A stretch of 24,041 bases of DNA from an uncultured Alphaproteobacteria bacterium (lineage in GTDB: Bacteria > Pseudomonadota > Alphaproteobacteria > Puniceispirillales > Puniceispirillaceae). A model generated the notes under the pieces. That model saw only the letters and a program-made list of their open reading frames with translations, did not search any database and was not told where the DNA came from. The first letter of the stretch is position 1; each line of letters opens with the position of its first letter. Location: NCBI GenBank assembly GCA_937924895.1, contig CALEYP010000094.1:1-24041 (forward strand). The letters run 5' to 3'. Positions 1-6,270 of this stretch are shown piece by piece. Made by a program: the position numbers and the translations under genes.

Positions 1-93
1 AACCTTGAGACGGTCAACACCTATGAGGGCACGCATGATGTGCACGCGCTCATCTTAGGGCGGGCGCAAACAGGTATTCAGGCGTTCTTTTAA
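1..93 (+). CDS. Acyl-CoA dehydrogenase, C-terminal end (glutaryl-CoA dehydrogenase-like), partial
   Basis: The window opens inside a coding frame that runs to TAA at 91-93 and gives the last 30 residues of a protein. The tail contains NTYEGTHDVHALILGRAQTG, the C-terminal signature of acyl-CoA dehydrogenases. It particularly resembles glutaryl-CoA dehydrogenase, in which the Thr-Tyr-Glu-Gly-Thr segment lies near the FAD and the frame ends in Gly-Ile-Gln-Ala-Phe. The family oxidises and decarboxylates glutaryl-CoA to crotonyl-CoA in lysine and tryptophan catabolism, with electrons going to ETF. The class III CoA-transferase starting 3 bases downstream fits glutarate activation. The active-site base and most of the protein lie upstream of the window, so glutaryl specificity is inferred from the tail and the neighbour. 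Confidence 0.75.
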   Translation, partial: NLETVNTYEGTHDVHALILGRAQTGIQAFF

Positions 94-96
94 GAG

Positions 97-1206
97 ATGG
101 TTGCGCCGCTTGCTGGACTTCGTGTGATTGAACTGGCCCGTGTGTTAGCGGGGCCTTGGATTGGGCAAACCTTGGCTGATCTAGGGGCAGAGGTTATTAA
201 AATCGAAGGGCCAAAGGGTGATGAAACACGCCATTGGGGCCCGCCTTTTATTGAGGTAGATGGCGATGAGATGTCAGCCTATTTTGCCTCTTGCAATCGG
301 GGCAAAACCTCACTGATAGCCGATTTTTCAGATGAGCAAGACCGTCAGAAGGTTATGGATTTAATTGCATCCGCCGACATTCTGATTGAGAATTTCAAAG
401 TTGGCGGACTACAGAAATACGGCCTTGATTATGATAGTTTGTCAGCGCGCTTTCCCGCCTTAATCTATGCCTCTGTCACCGGCTTTGGTCAGGATGGTCC
501 TTATGCGCATCGTGCGGGCTATGATTATCTCATTCAAGCGATGAGTGGACTAATGGATATTACAGGCGATCCACAAGGGCCACCGCAAAAAATTGGTGTG
601 GCCTTTACCGATATTTTTACAGGGCTTTATGGTGTCATTGGGATTCAAGCAGCGCTTCGCCACCGAGATTTGACAGGTGAGGGGCAACATATTGATTTGT
701 CTTTATTAGATTCCACAATTGGTGTGCTGGCTAATCAGGGTGCTAATTATTTAGCCACTGGCCAATCACCAAAGCGTATGGGGAATGCGCATCCAAATAT
801 CTGTCCTTACGCCGCATTTCCTGTGTCTGATGGGCATATTATTATCGCTGTGGGCAATGATATGCAATTTGCAAAATTATGCGATATTTTGGCGCTTCCT
901 TCCTGTCAAAGAGATGACCGCTTTACAACAAACCAAGCACGGGTCGCCAATCGTGATGTTTTAACAAGCCTCATTGAGGCAAAGACGTCTCTATTTACGC
1001 AAGAGACCCTCCTTGCCGCTTGTGAGGAATCTGGCGTGCCAGCGGCACCGATTAATACCATCGGTCAGATTTTTGAAGATCCGCAGGTCAAACATCGCGC
1101 TATGGTCGTTACAACGGATAATGTGACAAGTGTGCGGACACCATTGCGCTTTTCAAAATCTACATTATCGCTCACAAAACGCCCTCCAAAATTAGGAGAG
1201 GGGTAG
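97..1206 (+). CDS. Class III (CaiB/BaiF) CoA-transferase, probable glutarate CoA-transferase
   Basis: This 369-residue protein has the normal length for the CaiB/BaiF family, which moves CoA between carboxylic acids through an aspartyl-CoA thioester. The N-terminus shows the family pattern PLAGLRVIELARVLAGP, then GAEVIKIE near residue 36. A VTGFGQDGPYAHRAGYD block lies around 127-143. The conserved aspartate expected to carry the acyl group is D172, in the segment VAFTDIFTGLYG. The ATG lies 3 bases after the stop of the acyl-CoA dehydrogenase, so the two are probably one operon with coupled translation. That pairing matches the succinyl-CoA:glutarate CoA-transferase (SUGCT) plus glutaryl-CoA dehydrogenase arrangement, so glutarate is the best substrate guess. 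The family assignment is secure; the substrate is inference, since family members also use carnitine, formate, oxalate and others. Confidence 0.85.
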   Translation: MVAPLAGLRVIELARVLAGPWIGQTLADLGAEVIKIEGPKGDETRHWGPPFIEVDGDEMSAYFASCNRGKTSLIADFSDEQDRQKVMDLIASADILIENFKVGGLQKYGLDYDSLSARFPALIYASVTGFGQDGPYAHRAGYDYLIQAMSGLMDITGDPQGPPQKIGVAFTDIFTGLYGVIGIQAALRHRDLTGEGQHIDLSLLDSTIGVLANQGANYLATGQSPKRMGNAHPNICPYAAFPVSDGHIIIAVGNDMQFAKLCDILALPSCQRDDRFTTNQARVANRDVLTSLIEAKTSLFTQETLLAACEESGVPAAPINTIGQIFEDPQVKHRAMVVTTDNVTSVRTPLRFSKSTLSLTKRPPKLGEG

Positions 1207-1208
1207 GT

Positions 1209-1664
1209 TTAGCGATCCAGTACAGCTGGCCAATTTTGGTCGCCAAGTTTAATGCGGTTGGCCCTATCAGCATCCCATTGCGCCCGTACAGATAGCGAAT
1301 AGTTCAAATATAATTTGTCATTATCAATCGTCCAGGCATGAGGGTTAATTGAAGCTGTATAGCCATGCGAGACTGCCCAGGCGCAATACCCGCCATATTG
1401 CGGGGCATATTTGTCAGGGTTGGCTTCAAACAAGGCCTTATTTTCAGCGCTGGCAAATCGGAATGTAGAACCCATGTGAGAGACCTCATAATCACGATGC
1501 CCTTTGCGGGCTTGCTGGTCGGTGAAATAGGCCACGGGGTCATAGCCCTGAATGGCAATGCCGCGACTATTATAAACGGGGTCCTTGGCCGCGAATGCCA
1601 TCGAAGGGGCCAAGAGAGCAGCACTAAGGGCACCAAAATGAATAAGGCGACGTCTTGTAATCAT
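1209..1664 (-). CDS. Secreted YHS-domain protein
   Basis: This 151-residue protein belongs to the YHS-domain family often labelled YHS domain-containing (seleno)protein. Residues 1-25 form an export signal: ITRRRLIHFG, then a hydrophobic stretch ending AFA before AKDP. The arginine-rich start resembles a Tat signal but lacks a perfect twin-arginine consensus. The mature part has GYDPVAYF, then FRFASAENKALFEANPDKYAPQYGGYCAWAVS as a metal-binding-type YHS core (written here as two adjoining pieces, about 69-87 and 88-101), and ends with AWTIDNDKLYLNYS. A cysteine, not selenocysteine, sits in GGYCAW. The molecular function of the family is not established; copper or other metal handling in the periplasm is only a possibility. 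The start is backed by an AGGAGG on the minus strand at 1675-1670, 5 bases before the ATG. It is convergent with the CoA-transferase and divergent from dinB. Confidence 0.85.
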   Translation of the reverse strand: MITRRRLIHFGALSAALLAPSMAFAAKDPVYNSRGIAIQGYDPVAYFTDQQARKGHRDYEVSHMGSTFRFASAENKALFEANPDKYAPQYGGYCAWAVSHGYTASINPHAWTIDNDKLYLNYSLSVRAQWDADRANRIKLGDQNWPAVLDR

Positions 1665-1715
1665 CTTCTCCTCCTATGCTTGTTGGAGTGTTCATTATTT
1701 TGCTAGATTGTGATT

Positions 1716-3080
1716 ATGTCAGAATTAAGGAATTCACCGAATGAAAATATGGCAGGCCGCATAAGCGGCACTGATAGCTACCGGTTTATTTGTCGGCGCT
1801 GTTTCCTTTCTGGTTTTCTGGCGACAACAGCTGAGACTGTGACATGCCCGTCTTGTGATAGTCCTGATATCAGGGCGAATGATGACATTTTCTCGCTGGC
1901 AGTAGCGCATATTGATTGTGATAGTTTTTACGCGTCAATTGAAAAACGAGATAATCCCGAGCTTTTGAATCGGCCTGTGATTGTTGTTGGACAAGAAAGA
2001 GGCGTTGTCGCAGCGGCCTGTTATGTGGCGCGGCGCTATGGCATTAAATCTGCGATGCCAAGCTTCAAGGCGCGACAGCTTTGTCCAGACCTTGTGATTA
2101 TCAAGCCCCGCATGGCACATTACAGTGCTGTTAGTCGCCAAATTAGGGAAAAATTCCTTCAATTGACGCCTGCAATTGAACCACTTTCCATTGACGAAGC
2201 CTTCCTTGATCTCACCGGTACCGAACGGCTTCATAAGGCAAGCCCTGCCGAGATGTTAATGCGGCTTCAAGCTGAGATAGCACGTGATATCGGGATAACA
2301 GTATCTGTTGGGCTCTCGTCGAATAAGTCACTGGCAAAGCTCGCCTCTGACCAAGATAAACCAAATGGGTTTTTTATTTTGAATCCCAAAGAAGCCCGTC
2401 ACTGGCTGGCAGATAAGCCAGTATCCATTATTTATGGCGTTGGTAAAGCCGCCGCTAAAAGGTTGGCAGATGCGCAAATTGCCACCTGTCAGGATCTCAT
2501 AAATTTGCCGCGAAGCGAGGCTGAATCTTTGCTGGGCAAGCAAGCCCCGTTCCTGCAAAACCTTGCGCAAGGTATTGATGAACGCCCTGTTAAACCAAGT
2601 CGTGCTGTGAAATCTGTGTCATCTGAGACGACCTTTCATCATGATATTGCTGACGAATCAGAGCTTGTACCAATATTGGAACGTCAAGCTTTGCGCGTAT
2701 CTCGGCGCTTGAAAGAAAAGCAGCTAACAGGGCGCGTTATCTCGTTAAAATTAAAGTCAAATCATCACAAAATCATCACAAGACAGGTCACTTTGGGACG
2801 TGCCACTGATAAGGCGTTTGAAATTTTTGAAGCCGCGCATCTCTTATTAAAGAAGGAAGTATCTACGACCAAACAATGGCGTTTGCTCGGGGTGGGTGTT
2901 GATGGATTTGATGATGAGGGGGCACTGGATTTTTTCGCTTCCCTAGATAACGCCACCTTGCAAAAAGAGAAAATTGAAACTGCGTTAGACCGCATGCATG
3001 CCAAGTTTGGGGATGATTTGGTGTTTTCAGGGCGTCAGGTTGAAAAATTAGCAAAAACAAAAAAAAGAGATAAGAAATAA
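1716..3080 (+). CDS. dinB: DNA polymerase IV (Y-family translesion polymerase) with N-terminal zinc ribbon
   Basis: This is a Y-family DNA polymerase that copies damaged templates and extends mismatched ends, generally without proofreading. Counting from ATG 1716, a CxxC pair at about 26-29 and a second at 44-47 form a zinc-ribbon-like extension, a common feature of alphaproteobacterial DinB. The catalytic palm follows: HIDCDSFYASIE with the first metal-binding Asp at about 67, and LSIDEAFLDLTG with the Asp-Glu pair near 160. Helix-hairpin-helix segments (YGVGKAAAKRLADAQI) and a little-finger domain with SVSSETTF come after. The start is uncertain: GTG 1710, ATG 1716 and ATG 1749 are all in frame and keep the cysteines. 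Only 1749 has a Shine-Dalgarno-like TAAGGA upstream, at a long spacing of about 17 bases. The basic C-terminus (TKKRDKK) could contact DNA or the beta clamp. A start at 1749 would give 443 residues. Confidence 0.92.
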   Translation: MSELRNSPNENMAGRISGTDSYRFICRRCFLSGFLATTAETVTCPSCDSPDIRANDDIFSLAVAHIDCDSFYASIEKRDNPELLNRPVIVVGQERGVVAAACYVARRYGIKSAMPSFKARQLCPDLVIIKPRMAHYSAVSRQIREKFLQLTPAIEPLSIDEAFLDLTGTERLHKASPAEMLMRLQAEIARDIGITVSVGLSSNKSLAKLASDQDKPNGFFILNPKEARHWLADKPVSIIYGVGKAAAKRLADAQIATCQDLINLPRSEAESLLGKQAPFLQNLAQGIDERPVKPSRAVKSVSSETTFHHDIADESELVPILERQALRVSRRLKEKQLTGRVISLKLKSNHHKIITRQVTLGRATDKAFEIFEAAHLLLKKEVSTTKQWRLLGVGVDGFDDEGALDFFASLDNATLQKEKIETALDRMHAKFGDDLVFSGRQVEKLAKTKKRDKK

Positions 3081-3129
3081 GCGTCATTCAATGCTATGGA
3101 TAAAGCAGAGTTTATTCAGCTGAGGCCCT

Positions 3130-3564
3130 ATGTCAGATCACACACTTTTTATTTATGGCACCCTGCAAGATGCTGAGGTGATGAAGGCGGTTATTGGGCG
3201 TACTATTCCGCTGACTGCGCAGCAAGAGGGTATTGCGCCATTCTTCAAAATTATGAAGGTCAAACATGTCCATTATCCTTGCTTGGTAGAAGGGGATGAC
3301 AGTGATGTGGCTGACGGGGTTATTATTACAGGCCTGTCAGACGAGGAACTGCAGGTTTTAGATAGATTTGAAGGTGATAATTATCACCGTGTCGCTATTG
3401 ATGTGATTGCCAAATGCCGTTTGGTCCAAACACAGGCCTATATGCCCCGCCAGATTTTAGAAACTGATGGGACGTGGCAGCTAGAGGAATGGCAAGCCAC
3501 CAATCGTGACCAATTCTTAAGCCAAGATTTCAACTTAGCAGGGGTGAGGCCGCCAGATGCCTGA
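3130..3564 (+). CDS. Gamma-glutamylcyclotransferase-like (AIG2/GGCT) family protein
   Basis: This 144-residue protein has the GGCT/AIG2 fold signature. Residues 6-12 read LFIYGTL, where the YGTL turn binds the gamma-glutamyl moiety. LDRFEGDNYHRV at 77-88 holds the glutamate (E81) that aligns with the catalytic acid of the family. The family includes enzymes that cyclise gamma-glutamyl amines or amino acids to 5-oxoproline, as well as members of unknown substrate. The start has GAGG at 3122-3125, five bases upstream. It overlaps the permease gene that follows by 8 bases, so the two are probably co-translated. That suggests a link with a transported thiol, sulfur or organic anion, but this is inference. 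The exact substrate cannot be read from the sequence. Confidence 0.8.
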   Translation: MSDHTLFIYGTLQDAEVMKAVIGRTIPLTAQQEGIAPFFKIMKVKHVHYPCLVEGDDSDVADGVIITGLSDEELQVLDRFEGDNYHRVAIDVIAKCRLVQTQAYMPRQILETDGTWQLEEWQATNRDQFLSQDFNLAGVRPPDA

Positions 3565-4372
3565 AATCGCCCTTCTTGGTGATAGCCCTGTTTTTGCGCT
3601 ATTCATTGCGTTTCTCGCAATTATGGCAGTTGCCATCTCCAAAGCGGGGTTTGGCGGCGCCTTAGGCGCTCTGTCAGCGCCCATCATGCTATTTGCCTTC
3701 CCGCCAACAGTCGCCCTTGGCGTTTTGATCCCCGTCTTTATCCTGATTGATATTTGGGTCGTATGGCATTGGCGTAAAATTGGAGTGCGGCGCCTGATTG
3801 GTTGGATGGTTATCTTTGGGATGTCCGGCCAAATTCTGGGATGGGTGTTGTTGCGCTTTGGGGCGATTGATGATGGTTTTATCCTGTTAATGATTGGTGT
3901 GATTGCTGTCTTTACGGCTGCTCGCTATTTCCTTGGGCAATGGCGGGCTTCACAGACGGGACAATCTCTGCGCCATCATGCTCGTCACATGCGGCAACGC
4001 ATTTGGCAACGTGCCATGGTGTGGTGCAGCCTGTCTGGTTTTACCAGTTTTGTCTCATTAACTGGCGGTATCCCTGTTCAGGTTTATCTCTTGCCCTTGC
4101 AACTCAAGCGACAGTTATTTGTCGCAACTATGGCGTGGTATTTTCTATTTATTAACCTGTTCAAAGTCCCATTTTTTGTTGATTTGGGTCTTGTGACGGC
4201 ACAAAGCTTGTCATTGTCTGCATTGCTGGCTGTGTTTGTGCCTCTGGGCGTCATGATGGGGCGCTGGATGAACAAACATCTCTCAGACAAGTTGTTTTAT
4301 AATGTGGCCTACCTATGCCTATTAGGGCTCGGTATGCATTTGATTTATCGCTTCATGATTGGGGATGTTTAG
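3557..4372 (+). CDS. TauE/SafE-family (sulfite/organosulfonate exporter-like) permease
   Basis: This 271-residue membrane protein has about eight hydrophobic segments in two repeats, as in the TauE/SafE (DUF81) family. Approximate spans are 8-28, 35-61, 77-98, 103-122, 151-170, 180-200, 210-232 and 245-265. The first repeat carries the family motif ISKAGFGGALGALSAP; the second has FTSFVSLTGGIPVQVYLLP, its degenerate counterpart. The family includes proposed exporters of sulfite, sulfoacetate and related anions, but substrates are rarely proven. The start overlaps the upstream GGCT-like gene by 8 bases, and a DUF2842 gene follows after 3 bases, so all three look co-transcribed. Substrate is unassigned. 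Confidence 0.85.
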   Translation: MPEIALLGDSPVFALFIAFLAIMAVAISKAGFGGALGALSAPIMLFAFPPTVALGVLIPVFILIDIWVVWHWRKIGVRRLIGWMVIFGMSGQILGWVLLRFGAIDDGFILLMIGVIAVFTAARYFLGQWRASQTGQSLRHHARHMRQRIWQRAMVWCSLSGFTSFVSLTGGIPVQVYLLPLQLKRQLFVATMAWYFLFINLFKVPFFVDLGLVTAQSLSLSALLAVFVPLGVMMGRWMNKHLSDKLFYNVAYLCLLGLGMHLIYRFMIGDV

Positions 4373-4375
4373 ACA

Positions 4376-4582
4376 ATGAAACGGTGGCGTCATTTATTGG
4401 TGGCGGTAGGAATTATTCCTGCTTTTCTACTGTATATCACCTTGATTATGGTTCTCACAGATTATCTCACAAATATTCATTTTGTGATTGATTTGTTATT
4501 CTATCTGGTGGCAGGTCTGGCGTGGATTCCAGCCTCTGTTAAAATCATTGGTTGGCTAGCAAAACATGAGGCAGAAGAATAA
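4376..4582 (+). CDS. DUF2842 small membrane protein
   Basis: This 68-residue protein has two transmembrane helices, at about 7-28 and 35-58. The layout and the segment LLFYLVAGLAWIPASVKIIGWL match DUF2842, a short alphaproteobacterial membrane family of unknown function. It starts 3 bases after the permease stop, with no separate promoter visible. Two-helix topology, a basic N-terminus (MKRWRH) and an acidic end (HEAEE) are all that can be seen. Its presence supports the alphaproteobacterial assignment. Confidence 0.72.
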   Translation: MKRWRHLLVAVGIIPAFLLYITLIMVLTDYLTNIHFVIDLLFYLVAGLAWIPASVKIIGWLAKHEAEE

Positions 4583-4689
4583 GAGTGTCTGCATGGTGAA
4601 AAAAATTATGTCACATCAAATTTCAATTGTTGTTTTCAGCAAAAACGCACACTCTTTGAGCGGTATGATGAAGAAGTAGAGCAGGTGTT

Positions 4690-5955
4690 ATGTCACGCTA
4701 TTCTGTATTTTCGATTTTAAAGCATGGCCTAAACAGCCAGCTTGAATGGGATGAAGCTTGGGGGCAACCAAGGCCAAAAAAACAATATGATGTCATCATT
4801 ATTGGTGGCGGTGGCCATGGTCTGGCAACAGCCTTTTACCTAGCAAAATATCACGGCATCACAAATGTAGCTGTCTTAGAAAAAGGATGGCTTGGTGGCG
4901 GTAATGCTGGGCGTAATACAACAATTGTTCGCTCAAATTATTTTGTTGAGGGCAATACAGCGTTCTATGAGAAATCGCTCCAGCTTTGGGAAGGCTTGTC
5001 CCAGGAGTTGAATTATAATGTGATGTTCTCGCAACGCGGGCATTTGAATTTGTTTTTTACCCCCGGCCAGCGTGATGCAATGGCGCGGCGCTATAATACG
5101 ATGCGCCTGAACGGGATTGATGGCACGTTCTTATCTCGTGATGAGGTTATGAAATTTGTGCCTCATTTGAATTATAGCGAAGAAGCGCGCCTCACCATCA
5201 TGGGCGGATTTTTGCAAAAGCGTGCTGGCACCGCGCGTCATGATGCGGTTAATTGGGGGTTCGCGCGCGCAGCAAGTCAGCTTGGTGTTGATATTATCCA
5301 AAATTGTGAAGTCACAGGTTTTACCACCAAGGCAGGGCGTATCGCAGGCGTTGAAACGAATTTGGGTGAAATCAAAGCGGCTAAGGTGGGGATGGCAGTG
5401 GCAGGCAACACCTCTGTCCTCGCTCATAAGGCGGGCCTCGGAAACCTACCGATTGAGAGCCACAAATTACAAGCCTTTGTCTCAGAGCCGCTAAAGCCGT
5501 TTTTGGACACAGTCGTTGTTTATGGGGCTGGTCATGGTCATTTCTATATCAGCCAGTCAGATAAGGGCGGTATGGTTTTTGGCGGTAATATTGATGCCTA
5601 TAATTCCTACGCCCAGAAAGGGAATTTGCCAATTTATACAGATGTGGCCTCTTGCGCGATGAATGTGATGCCTGCTCTAGGGCGGATAAAATTATTGCGG
5701 CAATGGGCAGGCATTATGGATATGTCGATGGATGGTTCCCCCTTTATTTGTAAGACTGATATTCCTGGTCTGTATCTGAATGCCGGCTGGTGTTATGGAG
5801 GATTTAAAGCCACGCCAGGCTCAGGTTGGTGCTTTGCGCATACCATTGCCGAAGATGAGCCGCATGAAATCAATAAATTATTGACGCTAGATAGATTCAA
5901 ATATGGGCGACATATTGATGAATCAGGTCATGGCCCTTGGCCAAATCGACATTAA
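4690..5955 (+). CDS. soxB: Sarcosine oxidase subunit beta (heterotetrameric)
   Basis: This is the beta subunit of the cytoplasmic four-subunit sarcosine oxidase, which oxidises sarcosine (N-methylglycine) to glycine. The methyl group is passed to tetrahydrofolate as 5,10-methylene-THF, or released as formaldehyde when folate is absent, and H2O2 is made. At 421 residues the length is normal. A Rossmann FAD site, VIIIGGGGHGLATAFYLAKY, lies at 35-54, followed by LEKGWLGGGNAGRNTT, typical of the DAO-fold beta subunit. RAGTARHDAVNWGFARAA at 178-195 contains H184, which aligns with the histidine that covalently carries FMN in characterised enzymes. The C-terminal LYLNAGWCYGGFKATPGSG closes the FAD site. 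The gene leads the soxBDAG operon and is preceded by a 107-base gap with no clear promoter. soxD starts 12 bases after it. Confidence 0.95.
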   Translation: MSRYSVFSILKHGLNSQLEWDEAWGQPRPKKQYDVIIIGGGGHGLATAFYLAKYHGITNVAVLEKGWLGGGNAGRNTTIVRSNYFVEGNTAFYEKSLQLWEGLSQELNYNVMFSQRGHLNLFFTPGQRDAMARRYNTMRLNGIDGTFLSRDEVMKFVPHLNYSEEARLTIMGGFLQKRAGTARHDAVNWGFARAASQLGVDIIQNCEVTGFTTKAGRIAGVETNLGEIKAAKVGMAVAGNTSVLAHKAGLGNLPIESHKLQAFVSEPLKPFLDTVVVYGAGHGHFYISQSDKGGMVFGGNIDAYNSYAQKGNLPIYTDVASCAMNVMPALGRIKLLRQWAGIMDMSMDGSPFICKTDIPGLYLNAGWCYGGFKATPGSGWCFAHTIAEDEPHEINKLLTLDRFKYGRHIDESGHGPWPNRH

Positions 5956-5967
5956 GGAGCGATTGTC

Positions 5968-6270
5968 ATGTTACGCATTAATTGTCCCTTTTGTGGCACC
6001 AGAGATCATGATGAATTTAGCTATGAGGGTGATGCCACTGTGACGTTTCCTTCATTAGAAAATACAGATCAAGATGCTTGGTATAAAGCAGTGTTCGAAC
6101 GTGCCAATCCCCGCGGAGCGCACAAAGAACATTGGTACCATGTTCAGGGTTGTAAAATGTATCTTGTGGTGAATCGTGACACTGTTACCCACGAAATTAC
6201 GTCTGTTGAACATGCTCATCCTCAGTATCGTGCGCATATGGCATCGCAAGTAAAAGGTGACAGCAAATGA
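5968..6270 (+). CDS. soxD: Sarcosine oxidase subunit delta
   Basis: This 100-residue protein is the zinc-binding delta subunit of heterotetrameric sarcosine oxidase. It begins MLRINCPFCGTRDHDEFSYE, with the CPFCG knuckle and downstream His/Asp residues that supply the zinc site in known structures. HWYHVQGCKMYLVVNRDT at about 51-68 is the family's second conserved block. It has a structural rather than catalytic role. A strong Shine-Dalgarno (TAAGGAG) lies immediately after the soxB stop. Its 3' end overlaps soxA by four bases (ATGA), which implies coupled translation. The subunit order beta-delta-alpha-gamma is standard. Confidence 0.95.
   Translation: MLRINCPFCGTRDHDEFSYEGDATVTFPSLENTDQDAWYKAVFERANPRGAHKEHWYHVQGCKMYLVVNRDTVTHEITSVEHAHPQYRAHMASQVKGDSK

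Noticed and set aside
4581..4656. AAGAGTGT at 4581-4588 and ACACTCTT at 4649-4656 as a terminator or operator before soxB
   Set aside because: The arms are 60 bases apart with no U-tract or other support; chance is likely at this length.
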